Below the pieces are notes generated by a model that did not search any database, was not told where the DNA came from, and worked only from the letters and a program-made list of their open reading frames with translations. A program made the translations under genes and the position numbers. Source: Glandiceps talaboti (lineage: Eukaryota > Hemichordata > Enteropneusta > Spengelidae). From it: a stretch of 64,000 bases of DNA. Where the stretch lies: assembly GCF_964340395.1 (NCBI RefSeq), contig NC_135555.1, positions 5,658,501-5,722,500 of the forward strand. The letters are read 5' to 3'. Shown piece by piece: positions 27,836 through 40,999 of the stretch. The stretch's first letter is position 1, and each line of letters begins with the position of its first letter.

Positions 27836-30800
27836 GTCAACAATAACCGTGCCAGGCAGACTAACATGAAAGCCTGGCTGGCTACTATAAATCAAGTTGT
27901 TCACTATACTTCAACTCAGCAGAGTTAAAAAATACAATTGTAAGCATTAAGGTTTGTTAAAATAATAGTTGCAGGCGGTGTTTGCTGATGAAGTTAAAGT
28001 GGTATGAGTTGTGCATGACTTAGTTTTAGTAATAACAGAGTATAGTATATATAAGCTCTAGTGTGATCAATAAAATAGTCTCACATCTTCAGGAACTTTA
28101 AATTTTTATCTAAAAGTAGATAATATAGTAAAAATTGTGAGTTGTGTACCTTCCTGAATATTGTTGACAAGCAAAACAGACCGGAGCAAAACATTTTTTA
28201 GCCACAAATATACAAAACTAACAATTTATGTTTCAATCCTATTAAGGTTCCTGTAAGTACACCCACAGAAAAGATTAAAGAATGTTCTTTATCGACAAAA
28301 CTATCAACACATTGCATTTCTGTTTAAAATTCTTTCATAAATTTTGTTTTGCGTAGTGTACTTGGAAAGTAGGAATGCCGATAATGGATCATAAAACAAC
28401 ACTGGAGATGCAGGGTTAAAAGTGTATATCTGTGTTTCCCCAGTAAATGACGTTTTGTAGTTTTTTTAGGAGATATGACGTACGTTACAAGTAAAGGACC
28501 TCTCTGTTGTTGTTCACCATATGACTGATGCCAATGTCTGTGTCATGTCCTGTACTTTGACACATAAACTTGACAAATGACAGAGACAGTTGACGTGGCA
28601 ACACAGTACACTAACAGTCATGCAACATTCCTTAAGTTTATCTTTTTCGGTTTGTGTAACTGGGATGGGGATAATTATGTGGTCATTGCTAGGATATGTC
28701 ATAAATATATATTGAATGAATTTATGGTATATAATAATATAATAGTGCTTCTCATGAAATTACTATGGGGTATCCATTCCCCTTGTCATTCAGTTACGTT
28801 AATTTCAGTGTTGATTGGTCTAAATTTGTAACATGTGATACCTTTAACCAATCTCAAGCCATTTTACTACATTGTACTTCAGATTGTACCAGTGTTTTTG
28901 TGAAGGTTTTAAAATGCCTCTAACAGAGGTGGTGAAATCTGATGAAATTTTCAATTTTTGTACATCAATCATGATTTAATAGGTAACCATGGATACTGAC
29001 TACTTTGATGGTGCCTTTAATGAAGACATTCAGTACGAAAAAATCTGTCAATATTTACACATTGATTTGATATTGTTAGGGAATACTATTATAAAAAATA
29101 AGGCTAAGTGTGGAATTTTCTTGATTGCATTAGTAGTACCTATGGTTAAAATATGGACAAGACCACCATGGACTATGTACCGTGTTAGATTGATTAGTCT
29201 AAGTCGAAGACAATGGAAATTTGAAATTTATTGCATCCTTGGCTGACATTGTTTGGGTATTAAAGCAACGGTGTAATTCCAGCTATGTCCATTCATACCA
29301 TGGTATTATTTATACCATGAAGGTTATCTCAGTCAAGTAGTATACTAGGAGCAGTTACATTGTAAAGCGGCAGTTGACATAACAAAACCTTTGTTGGGGT
29401 CCATTGATCACCTTGTCTGTCAGGTATGTTGGTAAGCCTCAGAGTCAATGACCTAATTGTTATCAAGCTGGGGAGTTACAGTCATAGGAAGGTGAGGGAT
29501 ACAAGTATGGTAAGACCCTCTAACATACTCAAAATTTACAGCTGAGGGTGGACCACCATATTACAGCTGTTCTGGTGTATGTGTTTCTATAAAGGTGATA
29601 TATTTAGGGGAGGTTCTCAGCAAAGTAAGTATCAGATGTTGTGAATTTTCTGAAGTAAAATGTACAGGGTTTTGTATGAGCAATTCTTCTCTCGGTCAAA
29701 CATTAAGGTAGGAGTTAGAAAAATTGTCGTCTGCTTCTCTTCAAAATTTGACCAAATGAGATTGTGACACATTGATCTGTGCTTATGACTGTAAAATGGT
29801 CCACCTGTACTACTGTGTTTTTCTAAGATGTTAACGAGTCCACACACTCCAAGATAGCCATACCATTAACTTAGAACAAGTGTCTGTCACCTGTCAGTGA
29901 TTTACTATAGAACAAGTAAGTTTAGCTAAGGTGAACAAGGGACAAAGAATTTCTGATGTTTTTATTTTGTGTATGTATGTGCCATGTGAAAGTAACTATT
30001 TCCAGCCATCTTTATGTAGACTGGTTATACCTGTCACTCAAATTTAACAAAGCCTGTCAGCATACTTAGATTGAGCTGACAAGATAAGAATACTCCAACT
30101 ATTGTTTATGTCACTCTACCAATCCTACATTATTGTGTCACGGTTATAAAAAGAAACCACTGCTAATTGAACTTTGCACTTTCCTCTATGAAAACAATAC
30201 AGAGAAAAGGTTGTGAAACAGACAAACCCACCCATATTTGATTTCAGAAGCTATAGTAGCGATAAGTATTAGCAATAATTTGAAAAAATATGTTTTAATT
30301 TCTCTTTTTGCTAAATTTGTAATCACCAAGTTGTAATTGTCTAGTATTGCTACTGAGGCATATACAGGGACTGGTATTGTACAAGTGTTTTTCAATATGA
30401 ACCTTTTTCTGTTGGAGGTACTTTGACCATGGTATCACAGTTGAAATGCATGGGGGGGGGGGGGGGGGGGGGGATGCACCAGGACTTTATAGTCAAACTG
30501 CTTTCCTGCAACAGAATTAAAAGTTTTCGTTGTTTTTTCTGATCTCAAAATGTTGCCAATTTCTCTTAAAAGTTCAAAGTTTACTTTTTAAGTGTAAACG
30601 TGGTTTAATAAATCATTGTCATAAAGTGACCAAAATAACTGTAGACATAGTTACAGCAGACCAGCTGTAGTGTTAGATTATACTGATGGTTGAAGTCACT
30701 TGTCTCTTGATAAGTTAGTAAATTTTGAATTATATGAAACCTCTTTTAATACCTGGATTCTCTTCCAAATAGGTGCGGATGTGTAGGGGTATTGGATATT

Positions 30801-33800
30801 TGTAAATTTAAAGAGATTAAACCCGCTCTCTGTTACTCGGTAACATATTTGATACCATAAAAAAATCGAAGAGTTCAGGGAGGATGTCAGTTTGTGGTAT
30901 GTCCTAGCTGCATTTTTTTGTCGCGTATCTACCAATTAATCAATATCAAATTACTAAGGTCACTACATGCAATTTCCATGATAGTTCTAGATTTGTTGAA
31001 CTTAAGATGAGAACTTTTAATTATATGTATTTTGCTAAAGTGAACTTTAAGTATGCAGAATGTATTGGTACAATCTTTTATGCAATCAATGTAATTTCTA
31101 TAGCACTCAAAAATTCACAGTATGAAAATATTGAGTATGTATGGTACTTTTTATTTTATCAAATACCTCTAAAAAGCTTGATATTCATATAAGAATACAT
31201 ATTCTCACAGTGATTACTATTGCACAGGAGGATTTTTTTCAAACATTCTATACACAAAATACACATAAAATTGTGTTTAAAAAAAAGACGTATTGACAGT
31301 AATCTGCATGGCTGATTGGTATCACAGTTGGTACCTAAACTATAAATATATCCATGTGATGATATCTGCCTAGTTTTAGGGTCAGAGGTCGACCACAATA
31401 TGTTTTGAATCTGTCTAGAACAACACAAGTTATGTTATGATTAAGTTCATTAAGAGAGAGAGGGTCATAGCAGGGTTGAATATTAAAACATACAACAGCA
31501 ATTGCCATAATTTGAATTCTATTTTATCTGAGATTATCAATTCAAGGTATGTTATTTTAGAATTTAACTATGACTTGTAAGTTATGTTTATTACAGTGTA
31601 TTAAATTATCTTGGAATAAATATTGGCAGATTTGGCCGCGTTATTTTGTATATAAACAATAACCCTAAGTAATGTGTAGCCAAATTTGAAAGTATCAACA
31701 CGAACAAGAAATAGAAACTGCAGCTTTGACAACCATGAACTCATGCATGCATTCCTCATATGCCTTTGAAAGTTTTGGAATTCAAAACATTCCTTAAAAA
31801 GTTCCTAAAAGTAATACAATATAAATCCATTTTCTTCAGAAAACACATTGAAAATGAATATTTATGAAAAATAAGCAATGAAGTGATGAATATTCCAATG
31901 GTCTGATAAGAATGTCTCTGTCAGAACAAGACAGCTTGAAATATCAAATTTGTTTTCAATCCGAAGTACTTAATTTTACTATCCTACCGATTCTTGGAAC
32001 CATGAATAATATATTTTCCAGTCAGAGTACTTTTTTGATAAATTATAAAGTGTTCCTGGGAAATAACTTCAATTTACCATGCTAAGTGCTAGAATATAAA
32101 TGACTTTTCAGTTTATGATGCCTGAAAGCCATTGATACTAGACATATATGACATACGAGACTTGTTTTCGAAAGAACTTTCCGTAAACTTTTTATGCCAT
32201 CATTTAAAATTTAAATAGGAATTGGTGAGTGCATTTTCGTTCAACTGTCATATTATCAAGTGGTGATAATGAATCACAGTAAAATAAATTTGTCTGAGTA
32301 ATTTTGGCAGCACATTTGATAGTGATAGGAGTTTATAATTAAATACTCTGGTCATCTTGAGATAGCGTAAACATCAAAAACAGAAACCGTACATGTATGT
32401 GTAAATGTAAACGTGGGTTTCAGTCAATGACAGTATGGGACATATTTCTTTATACATAACTCCATATATTTTATACATGTAGATTATACAGTGAACTTCA
32501 TACAGACTATCAATGCTTTACTCTTTGCTCCATTTGATTGCATTCATAGTACAGTAATGCCAGTGAAACGATACACTCACTTATAGTTGTAAAGTTTCTT
32601 TGGCAAATTTTCATGTAGAAATTCTTGACATTATTGAAGCAATTAGACACTGTCATATTATCTGCTTGTATTGACATCTAATACATAATATTTGACATTT
32701 CATAGCCCTCATTGTGTCTAGATGCAGACACGAATATTAGCATGATTATGTATTCATAACAAATGTGTTTCAATTCATGTGGTGGACCGGTCACTAGTTG
32801 CCATGCATGCATAATTAACTTAATTTATTTGGATGTGTAGGGCAAGAAAAAATGGTCACCATGCATGCTTTAGTTAATAAAGTCAGTGGATGTATCAAAG
32901 TTGAAAGGCATTGCAACCCTGGTAAATAATATGCACAGGAATTTGTGAAAGAGATGAAATCCTTTAGGTTGCAAATTGTCTAATATAGCAGACTAGTTTA
33001 GAACTAGGAGGCAAGTTACATAAAGTGGGATAGTACCAGACTCGGTATAGAAGTAGAAGGCATATTGGGCTGAATTGGGCATACAGGGCATTACTTTCAG
33101 ATGACACAGTGTATAAGGAGTGCCAACTTTCAATCCTTACAGTTCGAGTACACCCCTTCCAGTTGGCAAAATGGAATGAGGACACACCTTCAAATAGGTG
33201 CAGTAGGTATATAGATGCATGAGCCTGCCTTTTAGGGGATGATGCCTTCTAGTGGACACATTGGGTACATCAGTGGGCACAGAATGGGGTTTAACCTAGA
33301 ATGTGGTGGAGAAAGTGTGCTGTTCATCCAAATTAGATAGTGTGTTGCTTGGACAGGATACTCAGGACTTTGACAGCATGTCGGAAGAAATGTGCCTGTT
33401 AAAGTTCATTGAATTTCTATAGTTTGACGACGACACAAATCAATCTTGTATTAGATTTATCAGGAATTGCATTCATCACAATGACCTGGAGATGTGTCTG
33501 TAGTCGTGTTGTTCATCACATCAATCATAGAATGAGTCATCCCAGTCCAACACTTGGTGCTTAAATCTGTTCCTAGATGGTGACAGATAATCATGCAGTG
33601 TATAACATGAATAATATCAAAGTTCAAAACTGTGTTGTTGTAGTCCTGGTGTTATGGGTGCCTTGGTAGACATTAATTATGTGGATATCCATGTTAATCC
33701 TCCGAGGCATCTAATTACTTGCATATTTCATCCTGTAGGTTAATAGATGTCATTATATCTAAAGTTGATGGGCACGTTTGTTTCACAAGGAAATTGTTTT

Positions 33801-34047
33801 AAATTAGCCTACTTTAAAGGGTTGTACTAATTTTAAATCATAAGTTGTGAGACGTAATGTATCGTGTTACATCTTGCGGCTTTGGTGAGTGATACCGTAC
33901 GGCATGAATCTGTACACGTTAATACTAATCTTATGGTATTATGATGTCCATATATTAGCAGTAGTTATAAACTAAATTAGTATTTAGGGAAATGTATGGT
34001 AGATATGTTAAGTAAACAAAATTAGTTTCTGTTCTATGTGTGAATAC
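27836..34047. other. Non-coding stretch, probably intron or upstream region of the ataxin-1-like gene
   Basis: About 6 kb of AT-rich sequence. It contains a 22-nt G homopolymer at 30452-30473. Short frames at 28577-28831, 28989-29246, 30696-30935 and 31159-31428 show no known domain. I found no exon resembling the conserved N-terminal ataxin-1 motif. Confidence 0.5.
30452..30473 (+). repeat. 22-nt poly(G) run
   Basis: Uninterrupted G homopolymer. It is potentially quadruplex-forming and a likely sequencing/assembly length ambiguity. Confidence 0.95.
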
Positions 34048-34136
34048 AATAATCTTGTATAATTCAAAATTGCAATATCGTCATAAAATCAGTGATTTTA
34101 TGATGATATTGCAATTTTGAATTATACAAGATTATT
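34048..34136. repeat. 89-bp near-perfect palindrome
   Basis: Arms of 44 bp (34048-34091 and 34093-34136) are reverse complements with a single G/A-type mismatch and only a one-base centre (G at 34092). It is AT-rich and lies about 260 bp before the acceptor of the ataxin-1-like exon, so it would be intronic if an upstream exon exists. Confidence 0.95.
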
Positions 34137-34396
34137 ATATTTAGCATTATTAATAAGAAATAGGTTTTTTTTTGCTTATTTTAAGTCATTGTTTTAATTA
34201 AAGGTAAATGCAGTTTTGCTAGAAATACTCAATGGAGAAATTGATTTCTTGAAAATATTTAACTTTACAGTGAATTCATTTGTAGTATCAGTTGATGGGT
34301 TATGGTGATCATTATTACGTAAAAGTATTTGATTAATTTGATAAGTTTTTTACAGTTTGACTTATAGAGTTTTTATGTTTTATTTTTTTTAAACAG

Positions 34397-34431
34397 GACC
34401 AGACGGCCAATCCCTATTATGTTCAGAATCA
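34397..34431 (+). other. ATXN1: 5' part of the ataxin-1-like exon before the first ATG
   Basis: A T-rich tract ending AAACAG at 34396 makes a good splice acceptor. The 35 bases before the ATG at 34432 are open in the same frame (CCA GAC GGC CAA ...). The exon therefore begins in phase 1, and translation could start in an unseen upstream exon. Vertebrate ATXN1 and ATXN1L have a conserved N-terminal CLPPKKR motif that is absent from the protein starting at 34432, which supports a missing upstream coding exon. Confidence 0.55.
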
Positions 34432-37400
34432 ATGCTATCGTCAACACCACCATCTGATGAATCTCAAAAACAAACAGATAAAGATGGATTGCCATGGAAA
34501 CACAGTGAAGAGACATCAAGATATCATTCGCCACAGCCAGTTGTTGGTTGTCATTCTGTGACATCAGCTACTCTGGACAGGAGTAGAGAATTCCAATTGC
34601 TGAGTGACTCTCAAAGTAATTCCAGAAATACACCAATCACTCAAGAGAAGAGCCAAGAACATGAACATACGAGTGGAAGCAATCACTCTGCTGCCACTAC
34701 TGGTCAGAAAATGACTGATGAACAGTACAAAACTCTGCAAACTATTACAACCACTAGTGAACACTTGAATTGGCTAGCTGACGTTGCTGTTGGCCATTCA
34801 GAACAAAGGCCGATTGCTGGCATGCAAAGTGCAACATTGCCACAGCAACCATCTAACTTACCTTCAGGGACACTTTTCCGCCCACCTCATACAGAATATA
34901 ATGCTGCACAGAGACTCTACACGCCAGGTCAATTTTCTACAGTGTACTCTACATCATCTCTTGGACAGGTTCCATTTCCTTCATTGCAATACTCACCACA
35001 TATACCTCCCGAAACTCTACATTCTTCAACATTACCAACCTATTCTCCGTATCTAGGTGGACCGTATTCTACAGCATATATACAACCTGGTTTTCCTCAC
35101 TCACAACTAGCAGGTGGACAATTTCCTCAAATTGAATCTTATTCGGCTATGTTAGCAAGTATGGGAAGTCATGTTCAAGCTCATGCACAAGGTCAAGGTT
35201 CATTGCATCGTTCTTTTATTCCAGCCCATGTAGCTCATCTACCTAGTCACTATGTTACGTCTGTCGGCTCACCACACAGTGCAGACAACCCAGATAAAGC
35301 AACCCCACCAGGTGCTGCTGTATACTCTGCTGTTCAGGGTGTACATGGGCAACATGTTGTTGTCAGTGGACCTGTTAGTGTTAGTCCTGGTCCATCATCA
35401 CAAGGACCTGTTCCTAGAACTGAAGTAAAGCGAGAAAGGATTGAAAGTAGTCAGGGAGCAGCTGAAGAAAGTCTACCCTCAATTCACTGCAAATCTGAAG
35501 GTAGTGTTTATGCTGCTGTGAACAGATCTCCCAGACAGTCACCGCAGACAGTTTCTGCAGCACGTGCTCCGTCATCAAGTGGAATTCGAAGTAGAGAACG
35601 TGAAGCAATGCCCTCAACAAAGCAAAGTCGTTTGGAAGAGAGAAGTCTTAGGCCAAACAGACCACCAAATATCAACATAAATCCTAAATATGAACTGTTG
35701 AACCAAAGTCATCACAGACCACCTGACAGACAACCAGGTTCTCCTCAGGTGACCTTATCAGGACCTCCAACCCCAAGCTGGTCCACTGCAGTTAACCCTA
35801 TGCCGCCGCCACCTCAACCTCCCCAGACACCACCTCATACGCCTCACACACCCCACACTCCAAACACCCCCCTTAATTCAACATCTAGTAATTCTCAGTA
35901 TCAGTTGTCACCACCTGCATACTCTAATCAACCCCCACATCCTCACTTCCCTCCACATTTCATGAAAGGTTCAATAATTCAACTTGCAAGTGGGGAACTG
36001 AAAAAAGTGGAAGATCTGAGAACTGAGGACTTTGTACAGAGTGCAGCTGTCAGTGAAGATTTGAAAATTGATTCCAGTACTGTTGTAAGGATTGATGAAG
36101 ATCACCAAGCTGGCTTGGCTCTACTTGGCTTCTCTGTCGGAGAACATCGAATACAGGTCAGAAAAAATACTCATAACCACCCAAAGGCTAATATATGCTT
36201 CATTTGTAATTGAAAGTCAGAATATGTTAATTAGGATAGGTATTTTGTTGAATTCCAAAAGTAAATATCAGAATTTCTTGTTTCTTGTGAACATACAACC
36301 TCAGAAGGCAGGAGGTACATATTTTAAGTAAAGTTTCCCTATCACTGCTGACTTGAATGTTAACTTAAAGGATTCTCAAGACAGTAAAAAACATACAAGT
36401 TACAATACAGGTAGAACACTAAAACAACAAAGGAAAGTATAATTATGCAAAAGAAAAAAGACAAATGTGAACAAGAATAATTAAAAAGTTTATAACTTTC
36501 CCTGATTTTATGTTGAAAAAAGTTCAAATGAAAATATTGATATTAAAGTTTCTCTGTTAAATGTCACTAAAGTTCAGCAAAGGAGAGTAGTTTTACTTCA
36601 GTTATTTCCTCAGGGAAACACAATGAAATATACAACATTTTGGAATTAAATTTTACATTGAGTATTTAGTGTTATATTACTAAAAGAATATTAAATCAGA
36701 TATTGTAAATGATGACAAAGTCCTCATGCAACCTTTCATTCTATAGACTTCCAGGCATTCAAAACATTGCAATTATTCATGTGTGAAATCACTTTGATGA
36801 AAGGGTGGCCATGTAAATAGATTCAAAGAAATCATCCTACTTTCACATATTACTGGCCAAACTTATGGTTTTTAGATAATTATATAACTTGCACACCTGA
36901 AATATTGTTGTTAGTGTTGTGGGCACTGAAAAACTTACTTTATGTTCAGTGTTAATAATACATTCGCACACAAAAATAAATTACCTTAAATTCAAAGAAT
37001 TTTCATCGTCAAACTTGTGCAATTTTTTTCAGGTAACAGTGGAATCAACTGTGGAACATCCTTTCTTCGTGTTTGGACAAGGTTGGTCATCTGTTCGACC
37101 AGACCGTACCCTACAGCGATACGGTTTATCCTGTCACCACCTGTCAGTTGGAGATGTGTGCATCTCACTAACTCTTAAAGATAAAAATGGACGGCTTCAG
37201 CAGAAAGAAGTTAAACCAGATGTTGTACGAAGTGATACAACAGAGGATATAGCAGAACCGGAATTCAAGAGACCCAAACTTGAAGCACCATTTCTACCTC
37301 ATCATAGCCTTGTAGCAAAGACAGGAAAACGTAGAAGTGGGGTTGAGGTGACTTCACAACAAACTATTGTGTTGTATTCACATGACAGTGTGGAGGTCAA

Positions 37401-37638
37401 CGACAAACAGCAGAAATGTCATTCACAACATACCAATGGAAACAATAACACTGTCAAAGAATCAACCTTACATACACAAAAGTCTGTCAAGTCATCTCGT
37501 GTAAGGAAACGGAGGTGGTCAGATCCCATTCAGTTTGTGGAGAAGGAGAAAGATGATGATCTTCCTGTACCCTTACCGTTGGAATCACTCGCTAAACTTT
37601 CACAGAAACCTGCAGTTCACAGTGTCTCAGGGAACTAG
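34432..37638 (+). CDS. ATXN1: Ataxin-1 family protein with AXH domain (two coding exons)
   Basis: Coding segments are 34432-36156 and 37033-37638, joined in phase 0 (575 + 201 residues, 776 from this ATG). The family acts in the nucleus as transcriptional co-repressors and RNA-binding proteins, partnering Capicua. Residues 1-230 are Ser/Thr/Pro/Gln-rich. Around residue 234, QIESYSAMLASMGS matches the conserved QLEAYSTLLANMGS of vertebrate ATXN1. V332-K333-R-E fits a sumoylation consensus. A Pro-rich segment with HTP repeats precedes the AXH domain (about 509-627: HFMKGSIIQLASGELKKVED ... HPFFVFGQGWSS ... LSVGDVCISLTL). Near the C-terminus RKRRWSDP (Ser738) matches the human RKRRWSAP site (Ser776), which binds 14-3-3. 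There is no polyglutamine tract. The true start may lie in an upstream exon. I cannot separate ATXN1 from ATXN1L; a pre-duplication orthologue of both is likely. Confidence 0.93.
36157..37032 (+). other. ATXN1: Intron within the AXH domain
   Basis: Donor CAG|GTCAGA at 36157 and acceptor TTTTTTTCAG ending at 37032. The 876-bp intron falls between HRIQ and VTVE in phase 0. That matches, as I recall it, the position of the last coding intron of vertebrate ATXN1, which would make it an ancient intron. If not spliced, translation would stop at 36213 after 18 extra residues and truncate the AXH domain. Confidence 0.9.
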
Positions 37639-39880
37639 GCAATGCAAAACTAATTATGAGTTGAATGCCCTCTGAAATGTAGGATCTGACTAAACATTAA
37701 TGGGAAAATGTCAATTTTGTCCACGAAATTATCAAATGGTGCAGCTGACAACAATGATGCTGGCCATTAAAATCACTGCCTGGCAATGATGTAACAAATG
37801 TACAGTAACTGATCATGTGTTTAAATATCCATTGCACAAAATACACAGACATTGTACACAGCCATTCTGAAATCATCACAGTTGTTCAAAAAGATCCTTA
37901 AAAATTTCAAAATTGTTGTTATTTTGGTTTAATGTTCTAATTGTAGTGAAGAATGATTTCATATTGGGATTCTCACTACACATTTTTCAAAATTGACAGT
38001 TGTAAGCAGATTTCAAAAGTTCCCATTAATGTTTGGTGACATCATCACTGCTTTCCAACATTTACATAATTGCTTTGGGCCCTTCTCCAGCCTCATCCCC
38101 ACTGCTTTGAAAGTTCAGTTCAGTAGTTATGCATAGATTTTTACTTCTTTGGCCAGGAGAAAGAAATGAACTCGGGAATGTATCTCATCCAACGAAAAAC
38201 ATGAAATATATAATTTTCTGTTATTTTTTATCAGGACAACATCTGTCAGTCAAACCTCACACAAAACATCTATACATCCCATAATAGATTTCCCATAAAA
38301 AAAAACAACACTACATATGACATTCATGTTTGGAATATTTCATTTTCTGGATTCAATTTCGACTCTCTCTGTATAATAGCATAAAGCTTTACAGTTTACG
38401 ATCAATTTTCTTCAAAAACAGAAAAAAAGACAAATGAATATACCTAGAAGAGAAACACGTCTTGATTCAGAAATATGAAAATTTAAAAATCATTGAGAAA
38501 TCAATAACATCTCGGCTGCAAAGCTTACTTTTTAAAACTTTTAGAAATGTATGGAATATTTGGCATTTTGATATACTTTGAAAAGCAGATCCCTTAGTGT
38601 CTAAGGTTATGACAGAAAACCACAAAGTTATCAACTAATTACAAGACATTCTTGGATGAAATTACAACCTGGTTTCTCTTTGCTCCTTGCCAGTGTTATA
38701 ATACAGGAAGTATATAGTTGCAATTTTTTATATCGTTATTGTTTCAAGTTTAATATTTGCCATCTTGCTAGGAGTTACGTTGCAGAATTGTGTAGATCTT
38801 TCCTCCATCTGTAGCTGCAACAAGTGAATGACTTTCTACAAAATAGCATGGACAAGACAAGATAATTTCTTTCCTTGATGATTCAGTTTACATTTACAAT
38901 TTGTATAGAGTTTGATGTGGAGAGTTCATATATTGACATGTAGTATAAAAAAAAAACCCATGTAGTCTGCATTTAGAGTAGAGTCCAACTTGCCGGCTTC
39001 ATTCTAGAGAATTACAACATTTCTATTCTTCTCTTGTGGAGACTGAAGTATTATCAGAAATTTACAGGTAGGCCTTCACTTTAAGTTTTAACTTAAGAAA
39101 TTGTAAATTATAGTTTAAATGATGTGTTTTTGGGGATTCCATTCCTTTTATTTGATAGTATACCAGATATTTCTTGATATCTTATGCTTTACATTCAGCA
39201 TGATATTAAAAAATTGTTGAAATAATGTTTTTTGCAAACTTTTTAATGATATTGACACATTGATTATAAATTCTACAAGGAATTGTTGATGTTTTTATTT
39301 CTATGAAAAATTGCCGATACTGGGAAAATTCTGTCAGGAACTATGATCATGATTTTAATTTTTGGTGCTGCGTGTTAATATGCTGACCTTTTAACTTTAA
39401 CCGTATGACTTTCAACATTTTTTTTGGCCTTTTTTTTCGCTTGAATTTCCCTGCATTTACAAAAGTCTTATAGAAAGTTCCTCTTTTTTATCTATTTGAC
39501 AATTCTGAGACTATAATAAATGCGATTTATGTATGATATTTGATTTTTTCATAAGTTTTACCATGGAGTAAAAAAAAGGATTCCTTTTCAAATTTGTTTA
39601 GCATGTAGTCCCGCTGTTCCCCTTGTCTGACTTTGATATGTTAGAATGTTTGATTTATTGATCAAGAAATGAAATGTCAAAATAACCTAAGTTCCAATCT
39701 TTTATCTTAAAAGTGGCACAAGCTGAGTTTATAAGCTTTTTACTCGAACGACAACATTGATATAAAAATTTCAATTAGATTATTCTAGTATAATGTTAAT
39801 GTTGTTGATGTAACCTTCTCTGACATTACAATCATCTTAGAACTGTTGGTTGCATACTGGGAGTTTCCTCAATATTTCAT

Positions 39881-39895
39881 TGTACATATAATAAA
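39881..39895 (+). terminator. Pumilio-type site overlapping a poly(A) signal
   Basis: TGTACATA (39881-39888) fits the UGUANAUA Pumilio recognition element, and AATAAA follows at 39890-39895. Upstream as far as the stop codon I see no other UGUANAUA. Confidence 0.4.
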
Positions 39896-40257
39896 TTGCG
39901 TTATTGAATAGTTTACAAGTTATATCTTAATACCAGGTTTGAGTTCAGTCAGTTGGAAGTGTGATTAAGTACGCTTCATGAAGTAAAGCACTATGGGTAC
40001 TTTTTCAATACGTCACAAAAGTTACACCCCAAAAATATATAAACTCAGCATGCGTCCCTTTAAAACTTGTTAATTCTCTAGTTGCCACATTTTGATTCGA
40101 GTTGAATAGTTTGCTTTTTACAGCAAGTTGGTTTTTGATCATTTCTTTTGTACCCTTTCTATATAAAGGTGTGAATCTTAGCTCCAAGCTTACAGTAAAA
40201 ATTGCACTCTTTGTTCACACAATATCAAATATACAGCCATTCAGAGTCCCTGGTAGA

Positions 40258-40330
40258 CTGAACGATTCATTGCTGTTTCTGCTTGTGCAATTACTCGCTA
40301 TGTAAGCAGAAACACCGATGAATCTTTCAG
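40258..40330 (+). ncRNA. Candidate microRNA-like hairpin in the 3' UTR
   Basis: CTGAACGATTCATTGC plus TGTTTCTGCTT (40258-40284) pairs with AAGCAGAAACA plus CCGATGAATCTTTCAG (40304-40330). This is a 27-bp stem with three mismatches and a 19-nt loop, total 73 nt. Length, loop size and imperfect pairing are typical of a pre-microRNA. It is on the sense strand of the ataxin-1-like transcript if the distal poly(A) site is used. Alternatively it is a fossil of a small foldback element. Confidence 0.4.
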
Positions 40331-40999
40331 CCTAAGTTCCTGGTATCTTACCAGGAAGTATTTAAGAAGTCATTACTTTTGTAATCACAAGTTGTTTGGT
40401 CTATCCTAGATCCTCCCCATACTTGCAAGAGATCTTATGCTTGTAACACTTTTTACAATACCTGTAACCATGTATCACTTTGTTGCTTTTTTTCAGATTA
40501 AGTTTCTTCTTAATAACTACCCATTTTTAACATTGATGAGTGTGTCAAAGAAACATTGAGGGACTTCTACATTCTTGTTAACCAGATCTAGTAGCTTTGC
40601 ATCATTTTGTAATATTTGACAGGGCAGGTGCTATCAATGATGAGGGGTAACAAAGGGGAGCTGGCACAGCTCAATTCTCATTTACAGAGGGAGTAAAAAG
40701 TGGAATTGCAAAGCTACAGGATCTGGCAACTTGGTGTTGAGGTCATTTTTGAAAGCTGTATTCTTCTAGCATCAGGGGTTCTATAAATAGTGTGTTCTAT
40801 AACCAAAGGGTTCTATAATCAGGAAATGGACTTACTACATCATTTACATCAGACTTATTGCCGTGTTTGGTTTGACAGTGGGAGACAGAATCAAGAGAGA
40901 AGAGAGAAAGTTTATAGATGATAGTACAGTGTATGCATACATGTCAATCTACTTCATGTTTTAGACTGTTATTCAAGTGTTCCTCATCTTATATACTTG

